Below are positions 23,001 through 31,393 of a stretch of DNA of 64,000 nt, piece after piece. A model generated the notes under the pieces. The model made no database searches. It was not told the origin of the DNA and saw only the letters and a list, made by a program, of their open reading frames with translations. Every line of letters starts with the position of its first letter. Within the stretch, counting starts at the first letter, position 1. Source of the stretch: Yamagishiella unicocca (lineage: Eukaryota > Chlorophyta > Chlorophyceae > Chlamydomonadales > Volvocaceae). The stretch covers positions 558,001 to 622,000 of the forward strand of contig BDSL01000022.1 in NCBI GenBank assembly GCA_003116995.1, written 5' to 3'. The translations under genes were made by a program, and so were the position numbers.

Positions 23001-25030
23001 GTGGAGATTTCGGAGCGGGGAGCCGGGGGAGGGCGCGACTAGCGCGGTGTAGATTTAACGTCGTGGATCTGGATCCTAGTGTAGGCCACTCGATGTCGTC
23101 TCGCGGCGCTCCGCCTCCCACCTGCCTTGCCGGATGGGCAGCTTGCTGTGCTGGCGGTGCGCGGAGACCGCGCGAACTGCCCCGCCGCGCCCTCGCCGCA
23201 GCCGCAGCCGTGCCCTCGCCGCAGCCGCAGCCACAGCCACAGCCACAGCCACAGCCACAGCCACAGCCACAGCCACAGCCGCAGCCGCAGCCGCACTGTC
23301 GCTCTACTGCTGCAGTCGTCGGCACCACTGAGCTCCGCATTGACCCTGAAACCCGGATCCACCTTCAACCCGGGGGGCTGGGCCGGGCCGGGGGCGGGAT
23401 ATGTTTCTACACACGGACCCTGACGGGGAGGGACCCAGAAGGTTGCGGCAGGAAGGAGGGGTGTTGCGGTTGGCCGTGGAGCCTGATGCGCTGACAACTA
23501 CAGCGGGGGAACGGGAGCGAGACACGGATGGAATGACCGATTACACGAGGCCACACATCTTCACGTCCCCTCCCCCCTCGATCCTCTTGACCGCACAGCC
23601 CCCACCCAACTTGCCGGCCCGCTCAAGCTGGGCGAGCCCCGCCTCCCGGCGGCCAGCCTCCTCTTGACGCCGATTGTCTAACCGACGACCGCCTGCCCCC
23701 AACCGACCAACCCGGCTTCTGCCTGCCCCCAACTGACCAACCCGGCTTCTGCCTGGCCCCAACCGACCAACCCGGCTTCGGCCTGCCCCCAACCGACCAA
23801 CCCGGCTTCGGCCTGCCCCAACCGACCAACCCTGCTTCTGCCTGCCCCCAACCGACCAACCCGGCTTCGGCCTGCCCCAACCGACCAACCCTGCTTCTGC
23901 CTGCCCCCAACTGACCCACCCTGCTGCCTCCAGGCCCCGACCCGCTGGACTCATTGCCCTCCGAGCCCGCCGCCGTGTACTGCTTCTCGGACGGCAAGCC
24001 GGGGCGCTTCGTGCTGCGATGTGGTTTCGGAGGCAGCAACAGCACCTTCGTGGTGCATGGGAGCGAGGACTGCCTGGTGGGTGACCCGTGGGTCGCGAGT
24101 GGATTGGGGGGGAGGGCTGCAATGACAGGGCGGGTGGCGTGGCTGTGAAGCAGCGCCACAACGGCATCAAGCCACAACGGCATCAAACCATAACGGCATC
24201 AAACCACAACGGCATCAAACCACAACGGCATCAAACCACAACGGCATCAAACCACAACGGCATCAAGCCACAACGGCATCAAGCCACAACGGCATCAAGC
24301 CACAACGGCATCAAGCCACAACGGCATCAAGCCACAACGGCATCAAGCCACAACGGCATCAAGCCACAACGGCATCAAGCCACAACGGCATCAAGCCACA
24401 ACGGCATCAATTCACAGCAGCATAGAGTCGCGCCACGGCTGTCACGGCAGCATAAAGTCGCTGCACAGCAGCATAAAGTCGCATGCAAACATCGATCACG
24501 CAGGCGCCCACACGGCAGGAGCACCGCCGGCACGCACGGCCGCTCCGTCGTCGCGCACGCCCCCCACGTCGTCGCGCTTGCGCCGCCATCTCCCCACTCA
24601 AGCCCGCCCCGCCCCTCCTTCCCCCCCCTAAACACAGGTGTACCTGTGGCACCGCGACACTGGCCAGCTGCTGCTCAAGCTCAGCGGCCACAGCGGCACG
24701 GTCAACGCCGCGTCTTGGAATCCCACCAACCCCTTCATGCTTGCCTCCTCATCCGACGATAAGACGGTGCGGGTGTGGCTGGCGCAGGCGGCGCAGCAGG
24801 GCGGCCCGGCCACGGCGGTGAGGCGCAAGGCGCTGCCGCTGTTACAGCTGGACTCGGGCTGGGCGGCGGCAATAGCATCAGCGGCGGCAGCAGCAGCAGG
24901 AGGAGGAGGAGCAGCAGCAGCAGCAGCAGGGGGAGGTGGTAGTGGTGGTGGTGGAGGAGGGGGAGCTGAGGCCGACGGCGCGGCGGCAGCCGGGAGCGCG
25001 GCGGCAGTAGCGGCGGCGGCGGCGCTTTAG
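15539..25030 (+). CDS. WDR26: WDR26/GID7-type WD40 subunit of the CTLH E3 ligase
   Basis: Fourteen exons: 15539-15706, 16417-16541, 16860-16987, 17331-17428, 17752-17826, 18530-18628, 19179-19256, 19781-19911, 20837-20893, 21175-21319, 21913-22014, 22751-22886, 23934-24076, 24638-25030. All junctions are GT-AG and the chain is in frame (625 aa; human WDR26 is about 660). Residues 25-56 are a LisH motif ([20 protein letters not shown]), about 57-200 are CTLH/CRA helices ([28 protein letters not shown]), and from 232 to about 540 lie WD40 repeats, e.g. [20 protein letters not shown] and [19 protein letters not shown], the last ending DDKTVRVW. Known family role: WDR26/GID7 helps assemble the GID/CTLH ubiquitin ligase and recruit substrates. 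The C-terminal 75 residues are an Ala/Gly run with no counterpart I know of. Introns make up four fifths of the locus and are full of minisatellites. Confidence 0.93.
16607..16735 (+). mobile_element. Introner-like terminal motif, family 1, after a 5' splice site
   Basis: WDR26 intron 2, 65 bp after the donor. It contains GAATCCACGGCCGACAAACC-like sequence followed by a GGCGGTGAAGATGGCGGTCC stretch. The same block recurs at 19283-19385 and, inverted, at 18476-18520 and 20715-20790. Confidence 0.6.
17181..17320 (+). repeat. 20-bp minisatellite abutting a 3' splice site
   Basis: Seven 20-bp units (TCGACCCAAATCNCCCCCAG) at the end of WDR26 intron 3. Most units end in a pyrimidine run plus CAG, and the real acceptor (CTCCTCCCCGCAG, exon at 17331) follows the last, degenerate unit. 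Confidence 0.9.
17436..17550 (+). repeat. G-rich GGGAGA/GGGAC simple repeat
   Basis: Purine-rich irregular repeat of GAGGGGGAGAGG and GACGGGAGGGG units, starting just after the donor of WDR26 exon 4 (17429). Confidence 0.8.
17837..18000 (+). repeat. G-rich minisatellite after a 5' splice site
   Basis: Eight or so units of about 19-20 bp (GATGGGGGTGGGGGGGGAG type) start about 10 bp after the donor of WDR26 exon 5. Runs of 5-9 G on the coding strand could form G-quadruplexes in DNA or in the pre-mRNA. Confidence 0.9.
18476..18529 (-). mobile_element. Introner-like terminal motif, family 1, inverted, before a 3' splice site
   Basis: End of WDR26 intron 5: GGTTTGTCGGCCGTGGATTC, then TTCTC and a C-run running into the acceptor before exon 18530. 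It is the reverse complement of the motif found after donors at 16607 and 19283. Confidence 0.6.
18654..18712 (+). mobile_element. Introner-like terminal motif, family 2, after a 5' splice site
   Basis: WDR26 intron 6, 26 bp after the donor: GAGGAAGACCCGTGGATG, then ACCGTTTAGG and TTTCGAGATGCATG. Nearly the same string occurs at 44151-44215 in a different gene. Confidence 0.6.
19283..19385 (+). mobile_element. Introner-like terminal motif, family 1, after a 5' splice site
   Basis: WDR26 intron 7, 26 bp after the donor: TTTTATAGGAGAATCCACG, CCACGGCCGACAAACC, then a conserved GGTGAAGGTGGTGGTCCAGC block. Confidence 0.6.
19885..19962 (+). repeat. 39-bp tandem duplication of an exon end and its 5' splice site
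   Basis: Two direct copies with a 39-bp period. The first copy covers the last 27 nt of WDR26 exon 8 and the donor at 19912; the second lies in the intron and provides an identical donor 39 bp downstream. 39 is a multiple of 3. Confidence 0.9.
20755..20836 (-). mobile_element. Introner-like terminal motif, inverted, before a 3' splice site
   Basis: End of WDR26 intron 8: GGTTTGTCGGCCGTGGATTC, GATTCTCTTATCAACACC, then GGGTCTTCTCCCCC and the acceptor. The opposite end of this intron (19984-20050) carries GAGGAAGACCCGTGG in the other orientation, so both ends of one intron carry matching inverted sequence. Confidence 0.55.
21396..21534 (+). repeat. Two adjacent minisatellites (9-bp and about 21-bp units)
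   Basis: WDR26 intron 10. Six GGGGGAGTA units (about 21396-21450) are followed by four units of GGGGAGGAGTGCACCCCGTA type. Confidence 0.85.
22012..22151 (+). repeat. 28-bp minisatellite built from a 5' splice site
   Basis: Five units with an exact 28-bp period starting at 22012, i.e. in the last codon of WDR26 exon 11. Each unit contains CCGGTGAGGGACTGGGAG, so the authentic donor CCG/GTGAGG is copied in tandem. Confidence 0.92.
23210..23296 (+). repeat. CAGCCA hexanucleotide repeat
   Basis: About 12-14 tandem CAGCCA/CAGCCG units inside WDR26 intron 12. Confidence 0.9.
23688..23930 (+). repeat. About 31-bp minisatellite abutting a 3' splice site
   Basis: Eight imperfect units (CCAACCGACCAACCCGGCTT type) at the end of WDR26 intron 12, running into the acceptor before exon 23934. 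Confidence 0.9.
24157..24410 (+). repeat. 16-bp minisatellite
   Basis: About 16 units of CACAACGGCATCAAGC in WDR26 intron 13; only an A/G and a few single-base variants among copies. Confidence 0.93.
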
Positions 25031-25941
25031 GAGCAGGCAGCGCGTGGGTGACGGGCAGGGCGGGGGCGGGGGCGGGGGAGGAAGGGAGGGGCGTGATGTG
25101 GGTCGGGGTTCGAAAGGCGGTCTTTGGCGCCAGGAGGATAGGTGCCGCCGGTGTTAGGTACGGACGGACAACAGCGCTTGCGGAATGAGATGTTTCCTAG
25201 GCGCGGAGCGGGTTTCGGAGCCCTGCCTGGGGCAGCCCCACGTGCTTGCTGCTCCCTTGTGGAGGGAGATTCATTGCCCGGACCTCGGGTCTGTGTGTTT
25301 TCCCCTCCTCCTTTGCGGTTGCACTTCTTTGTTGCCAGACGGCTGACTCGACGCCGTTGCAGTTGCAGCTTGCGACCGGCGTCCACGTTCCTTCGCACGA
25401 TTCCTTTCGCGGACGCGTCTCCTCGTCTTCCCAACACGGCTTCGGAGCGTTGCCCTCCCTTACGAGCCCGCACCCCTCCCGAGCTCGCACCAGCGGCTGC
25501 CGAGGCATGGGTAGTGCGCGTGCAGGACGAGACCGCTTCGGCAACCAGTGGGTGGCTCCCCACTCCCCCACGCCGTGTGATGGGATCCATCGGGTGGGTC
25601 GTGGAGGCGGAAGGGGGGGGAGGCAGTGGCGGCTGGGCGGGTTACATGGACCCGTGTGTTCGTGTGTGTCACGCACCGCGCTTCGTGTCGTCGCCCGCAC
25701 AGTCCCTTTAGCACGCTGCCTCAATACAGCCCCTGGTCGTACCAATTCTTCCGCTGTGTGTATTTGTTTTTGTTTCCGCGTGGGGTGGTGGTGCCGGGGG
25801 GGCGGCGGCGGACGCTTCGCGTCCCCGCTGCCCTCGATCTGCACCCGCCCGGCCGCTGCCATTCGGGAGCGCGTAAAGCCAGCTGAAAGCCAGGTGGGCA
25901 GGAGCTTCTGCCGAGTCCCCTGCCGAGCGCGGCGCTCAGGG

Positions 25942-26026
25942 CTGCTGGCGCGGTGTATGCTGCTGGCGCGGTGTATGCTGCTGGCGCGGTGTATGCTGCT
26001 GGCGCGGTGTATGCTGCTGGCGCGGG
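25942..26026. repeat. 18-bp tandem repeat
   Basis: Four perfect units plus a partial one of CTGCTGGCGCGGTGTATG. Confidence 0.92.
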
Positions 26027-26329
26027 GTCGCTGTGGGCGCATGAGGATAGGGCTGGCCGTGACGTTTCGTCTGTCAGTTTGTGCGGGGCAATCGGGGGGG
26101 CGAAGCGAAGGGTGGCGGACAGGCGGAGGGTGGCGGATGAGACCAATTGCGGCGGCCGATCCCCCCTGCCTGCCTGCCAGTGCGACTCGTGTGCTGATGG
26201 CGGTGCGCTGCTTTTCGCGTGGTGTGCAATTGCCGTGGTGGTGGTGGGTAGTGGTGGCTGTGGTGGTGGTGGTGGTAGGTGGCGACGTCATTCATGGCGT
26301 GCGGTTGGCGCTTCGGGTTTAGGAACGGC

Positions 26330-26402
26330 GGAGGCGGCGGAGGCGGTGGCGGCGGAGGCGGAGGCGGCGGAGGCGGAGGCGGCGGAGGTGGAGGCGAAGG
26401 CG
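26330..26402. repeat. GGCGGA simple repeat
   Basis: Irregular GGCGGAGGCGGTGG-type repeat of about 70 bp, non-coding as far as can be seen. Confidence 0.85.
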
Positions 26403-27010
26403 GCGTGGAGCATCATCCGCATGTGCCACCGTGCGGCACTCGTGCGACCACATGCACGCCTGCCTGCATGCTGCCCAATTCGGGCCTTGCTGCCCGGGCA
26501 CCCAAGGTCCCCAACCTGGGAGCCGGAGCTGGCAAAATGTGCGAGACCGCAGGATGTGTGGGTGGGGTGGTGTTCCAGGTTTGGCCTCGCTGTCGCTGTC
26601 CCTGCGTTCGCGCTCTCTCTTCGTATGATGATGCTGGATGACGAAGGGCCGCGGGATTGTGCCGCCATGGCACAATTTCGAGAGGAAGATGAGGCGCCCT
26701 TCTCTTTTTCCCTGTTGTATTATACTTCCTGTACCGGATTGTCGTGTAACATATCACAGTTGCCGCGCGGAAAGAAGCCAAGAGCCTCCAAGAGCGAGGC
26801 GTGTGTGCGGGCGGTTGTACCGAGGCAGCGGTGAAACGAAAACGGTTGGCCGACGCGACATCGGCAAGGTTGACTTGGTTTGACCTGGCTCAGGGCCATG
26901 CCGGGTCAATTCCACGAGCAGAAACCTTCAGCCCAAAGCCGCATCCAGCAGTCCTAAGCCCGACAAGTCATATACCTTTTGTGCAAAGCGGATCTCAGCC
27001 CCGGAAAGCA

Positions 27011-28555
27011 ATGAAGACGACCCCAACCAATCGGCAGGCCAGGGAAGATGCGATCCTACGTCTGTATGGCCACAGCTCCTCCTACCAGGTACGCAGAGCG
27101 GTCAGGAAAGCCGCGGCTCCCAGCAGCCGGCAGCTGGCAGCGGGGCGAGAAGCTTTTCCGGCAGGCAGCACTGATCGGGACGAGCGCGCGCGGCGACCCG
27201 TGGGTTGGCCGGCGCGCGAGTCCCAGCGTGCACGTCGATTCACCCACCGCCGCTGCGCTCCGCGCCTCGCAGCTCCTGGATCGCATGCGTCCGCGCCGTG
27301 ACCGGCTTCAGTTCAGTGTGTAGGGCCCTTGCGAATGCTGCTCGTCATCACCCCGCCGCGTCGCGCGTCGCGCGTCGCGATTCGCGAGTCGCTAGGGCCG
27401 CGCGACAACTGAGCCCTCCATGCATGCCTCCCTCTGACTACGCCCTACCGGTACTCAAATTGTGTCTGTCGCACCCATCGGCCTCGCTCCCTGCAGGAGC
27501 TGTCGTGGGAGGAGCGCCGCCTGCTGATGGCGCAGATGCGCTCCAGCGGCGATGGCAGCAGCAACGGCGTCGGCAGCGGCGGCGGGAGCACGGCTCCTGA
27601 GCAGCCACCTGAGGCTACGCGTATCGCCGAGGCCGCCACCGCCACCGCCGGCCCCTGGGCCACCACCACCACCACCAGCGCACCACCCACTCCTGGCGCG
27701 CCCACCACCGAGCCCCGCACCGGCTCCCCGCGCAAGGCCCAGGGCCGCCGCACTACGCCCTCGATCTACAACACCACCCGCGCAGCCGCGGCGGGTCCGT
27801 TCCGCGCCGTGCGAGTCAAGCCCACATACGGCCACCACCTCCGCGGCCGCGGCGACGACGCGGCGATGGCGCCCCACCACATCCGCTCTCACGTGCACGG
27901 AGCCGCGGCGCGAGCCGCCGCCGCGGCGGCGGCCACGCCGCCGCCGGCGGCGGCGCCGCCGGCGCCGCCAACGCCGTACGGCGGCAGCCCCGCCGTCATG
28001 ACGTCGCCGCCGGCGCGTGTCTACAGGACGCGGCCGGGAGGTAGGAGTAGCGACAGCTGCGAGGACGTGGGTGAGACTGGAGGGATGGAGGGTGCTCCCG
28101 AAACGACATGCGTGGTCGTCTGCAGCAGGCCCGGCAACGACGCAGGCAGCCGCGGCGGCGGCGGTGGCGGCGGCGGCGGTGTGAGCCGGAGCGCGGAGGA
28201 CCGAGGTGATGTTCGGAGCGACGAGTCAGATGAGGAGGCGCTGGAGGGCAATGCCCTGGTGCTGGAGGCGGCGAGGCGGCTGGCGGAGACCCCCATGATC
28301 GTCTGCGAACGCAAAGGCGACGGTGCAGGCGGCGGAGGGCGAGGCGGCGGAGGCGGAGACGGCGAGGCTGATGGCTCGCACGCCGCCGCCTCGGTCGCCG
28401 CCGCGGGGACGGCCGGCGTGGAGGCGGCGGGAGGCGAGGTCCGCCGCGGCCACACGCACCGTGGCCACCAGGCGGGTCACCGGCACCGCCGCGGCGGCGG
28501 CGGCGGAGACGACGGTGCCGCTGCCGGCTCCAGGGACGTCGCTTACGGCTCCTAA
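27011..28555 (+). CDS. Disordered protein of unknown function, two exons
   Basis: Exons 27011-27088 and 27497-28555 join in frame (378 aa). Exon 1 encodes MKTTPTNRQAREDAILRLYG followed by HSSSYQ; exon 2 begins ELSWEERRLLMAQMRSSG. This N-terminal 45-residue segment is charged, helical and probably the only conserved part. The rest is low complexity with Ala, Pro, Thr and Gly runs and a short acidic patch (RSDESDEEALEGNALVLEAA) near residue 250. No catalytic motif, transmembrane segment or signal peptide is seen. I do not recognise the family. A good 5' splice site at 29040/29041 that carries an introner-like motif suggests that the transcript, or another one, has an intron in the 3' flank. Confidence 0.6.
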
Positions 28556-31393
28556 GCAGCTGATTTGGGTTACGGCGATCGATGTCGGGGTCGCAGATGA
28601 ACGTGGGCCGCCCTCGTGATCAGCAGCACTGGGCCCTGCATGCTCCTACCGGATGCCGACGATGCCGGCCGTAAGCCGCTGGGCTCTTCGCAGGGCGCTG
28701 CTCCGGTAGCTGGTAGCAGAGTAGCCCAGCTGGGGCCTAATGGCAACCCGATGGCGTGGTGTGTGGCACAGGGTTGCGCTCTTCGTCCCTTAAGGGGGGT
28801 CGGTGAAGGAGCCGCCTGGTAATGGACGTGCGCAGCGCGTGTGGTGCGGCGGGTGCGTTGTCGCGTTGTACGGCGGTCATGACTCGTCGGGCTCGTTGCG
28901 ACCCTGGGGGCCCTGCCCGTGCGTGGATGTGGGCCGCCGCAGGCAGTCGGCGCCTCACGGCCTTCGACGTTCGACCTGGTCGGCAGGGTGTGATCGCCAC
29001 CGAGTAGTTGTAGTGGTTTGAATCCTGCTGCGCGAGAAGGTGAGGGTTGCAAGGAAAACCCTTGTACATGAGGAGGTGGGGGAAGGCGTCTGGACCGCTG
29101 CGAGGCCCGAAAAAAACACACCGGCAAAATGCTCCGGGTTTCTGCACGAGTTAACGGTGCACGTTTGGGCCTTACGCTACTTGTTGCTGCTGGGGACGTG
29201 CAGCTTCCTCTGGGCTGCTGGTTGCTGTGGGCCTCTTTCCGTTTGCACAGGGTGTTCGGTGCGGCTCGCGCGGCTGCGAATGGAAGCGAAGGTCATCGGA
29301 CGAGGTGGGCGGCTGTTGAGGATACTGTCAAGCGCGGTGTGGTCGATTGCATTGCGTGGTTCACTTCGTGTGACGGTCCTTTTCTGTTGGTGATACGTCG
29401 TGCAGTTGCTGCAAGGCCTCATGAAGGCCAAGTAGGGCAGAGTCGGTGCCGGAATCGTGTTTGGTTGGTGCGGTGGTAAGCTTTAGGCACACCAGAGCGG
29501 TTCCGACTTCCCAATGCGACATTACACAAAGCTCTCCAGTAGCGCACATTGCAACCAACGTGTAAGTCTGTGAGCCTCGAAACCAAATTGCAACCAACAA
29601 ACGCTTCGGCGTACCGTGGGAAGACATTAAACGACATTTAACGGACACGACGCAACTACTAACGGAACAGCATTTGATTTGTGCGCCGTGTGCCATTGGC
29701 GTCGGGCCCTTCCCATTTCATTTCCTTCTTCTTGCGTTGTTCGACGGCACTTTTCAGTGCGACTTGACTCTTGACAGTTGATGGCCCCCATACCAGCAGA
29801 AGCCTGCCAGCCGGCGTTTTCCAGCCGAGCTCCTAACACAGCCAGGAGATTCACGTCTTTCCTTGCCTACGGCTGTTCCCGTACGACAGCAGAGCAGCCA
29901 AACTACATCTCCCCTAGCCACTCGGCGATTTCCGCCGGATTTAAATCCCCCACGTCCCCCACGTCATTCATAGCCACTAGCCTTCCCCTGTTCAGGAGGA
30001 TAGGCCCTCAGGTGCACGTCCACTCGCCCGCACGTACGACAATACACACACGCACGGAGACACGCGGGACTCGGCCAAGCACGAGGTACGCGTACACAAT
30101 GCGATGCCGGCCTTCCCCAAAGCGTGCCATTTCCGTCGTAAAAGCATACCCGGGCTGCGCTAGGTGCGCTGGGCGCCTTGCCTCAGCGAGGTAATCATCG
30201 CCCGCCAGCGTGCCTCCGCCTTGTACCTAAGACACGCTCGCGCGCCCGTACACCCGCCACGCTTTTTAGTACGAGCGTCGGCTGAGGCGGCGGAAATAAG
30301 AACTACTGCCGCCGCACGATTACTGCGGCATACGCATACGTGTGAAACTCGGGATCGATCGACGTTGACAGCCACGAGCGCGCGACCGCCCACCGCTGGA
30401 CCTCGTTGCGCGCATGCACCCCGTACGACCAGCCGTACATCTGTACGAACGTACGACCGACGACGGCAAAAAGAGTTCGCGAGGCCTAAGCGGTGGTGGT
30501 GAAATGGAGGAGAGAAGGTGAGTGTCGTATACCGGTAAGGTGATGAGCCGTCCGATGATGCAATATCGTACCGTACGACCGCTGCATCAAAAGGTGGGAC
30601 GCACGGCTGTACGGCGTCACTTCCGTGACCCACTGCCACATCATCATACCGCAATGCAGCGAAAGGAAGCAGGAAGTCCTGTCTCGCACGCACGCACGCT
30701 GAACCCGGCTCCGCCGCTCACGCTGCCCACCAGGCACCAGCGCCCTCCGAAACCACGAAAAACAGCGGCCGCTGCAGCCGCTGCAGCTGCTGCTTGCAAC
30801 CACAAAGACGGCATGAGAACAAATACGCAAGTTTAAGATGCAAGTGATAGTCCCCCTGTTAACATTCCCATCTAACACACCATATTTCTGGGTGTACGCG
30901 ACCCGTACTTCTTCAAACTAAGCCGTGAATAAGGCCCAGCAGGTCCAGTAGTAGTGATGCCGCAATACTCTTGAGGCGAACAGGGCGCACGTGCACACTT
31001 GGTAGTTGGTACCCATAGGGCCCGGCAGCCGATTAGGCCCGCCTCGTCAGCCGCCACGTGCTGCTAGTTACATACACCCCTCGTACATACCTCATGCAAC
31101 CCTCGATACACACCTCACGCGCCCCTCACGCCATCGACATACAGCTAGTCCCGTCACCCCCATGGCGCATCGTCACTCGTAGCCGTACGCGTACACGTCA
31201 TCATGCAGTCGTCTCACGGGTCATACACACCCACAGGCCTACGCCCCCCCCCCCCCGCCCACGGAACCTTACACTCGAGGCCCTTGTCGAAACCTTATGC
31301 TGCGGGACCGCGCGCTGGGCTGCGTCGCCGCTGCTGCTGCTACTGCTGCTGCTGCTACTCGCTGCTGCTGCTACTGCCGCGCAATCCTCCTTG
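28556..31393. other. Region without recognised coding gene
   Basis: Short open frames only. At 29041-29062 GTGAGGGTTGCAAGGAAAAC reads as a 5' splice site followed by the family-2 motif, implying an exon ending at 29040. A TGTAA occurs near 29560. The left part may be the 3' untranslated region of the 27011 gene; the right part is the 3' flank of the first expansin-like gene. Confidence 0.45.
31269..31273 (-). terminator. TGTAA polyadenylation signal of the first expansin-like gene
   Basis: The plus strand reads TTACA, about 120 nt after the stop codon at 31394 on the minus strand; it matches the usual green-algal signal. Confidence 0.45.

Larger units (their letters stand above)
25031..27010. 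other. WDR26 3' flank and next promoter
   Basis: No coding gene is recognised. It contains an 18-bp repeat (25942-26026) and GGCGGA/GGTGG simple repeats (26225-26400). A TGTAA at about 26746 could be the WDR26 polyadenylation signal, which would imply a 1.7-kb 3' untranslated region, or could be chance. The long minus-strand open frame at 25197-26291 has no ATG-led GC3 pattern or domain. Confidence 0.45.

Noticed and set aside
24157..24410. CRISPR-like regular repeat
   Set aside because: Units are directly adjacent (16-bp period) with no unique spacers, in a eukaryotic intron; it is a minisatellite.
25197..26291. Long overlapping open frames on both strands (358 and 364 codons)
   Set aside because: They include repeat peptides (SIHRAS or LLARCM) from an 18-bp minisatellite; no domain or splice-supported start. 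Probably GC-rich 3' flank.
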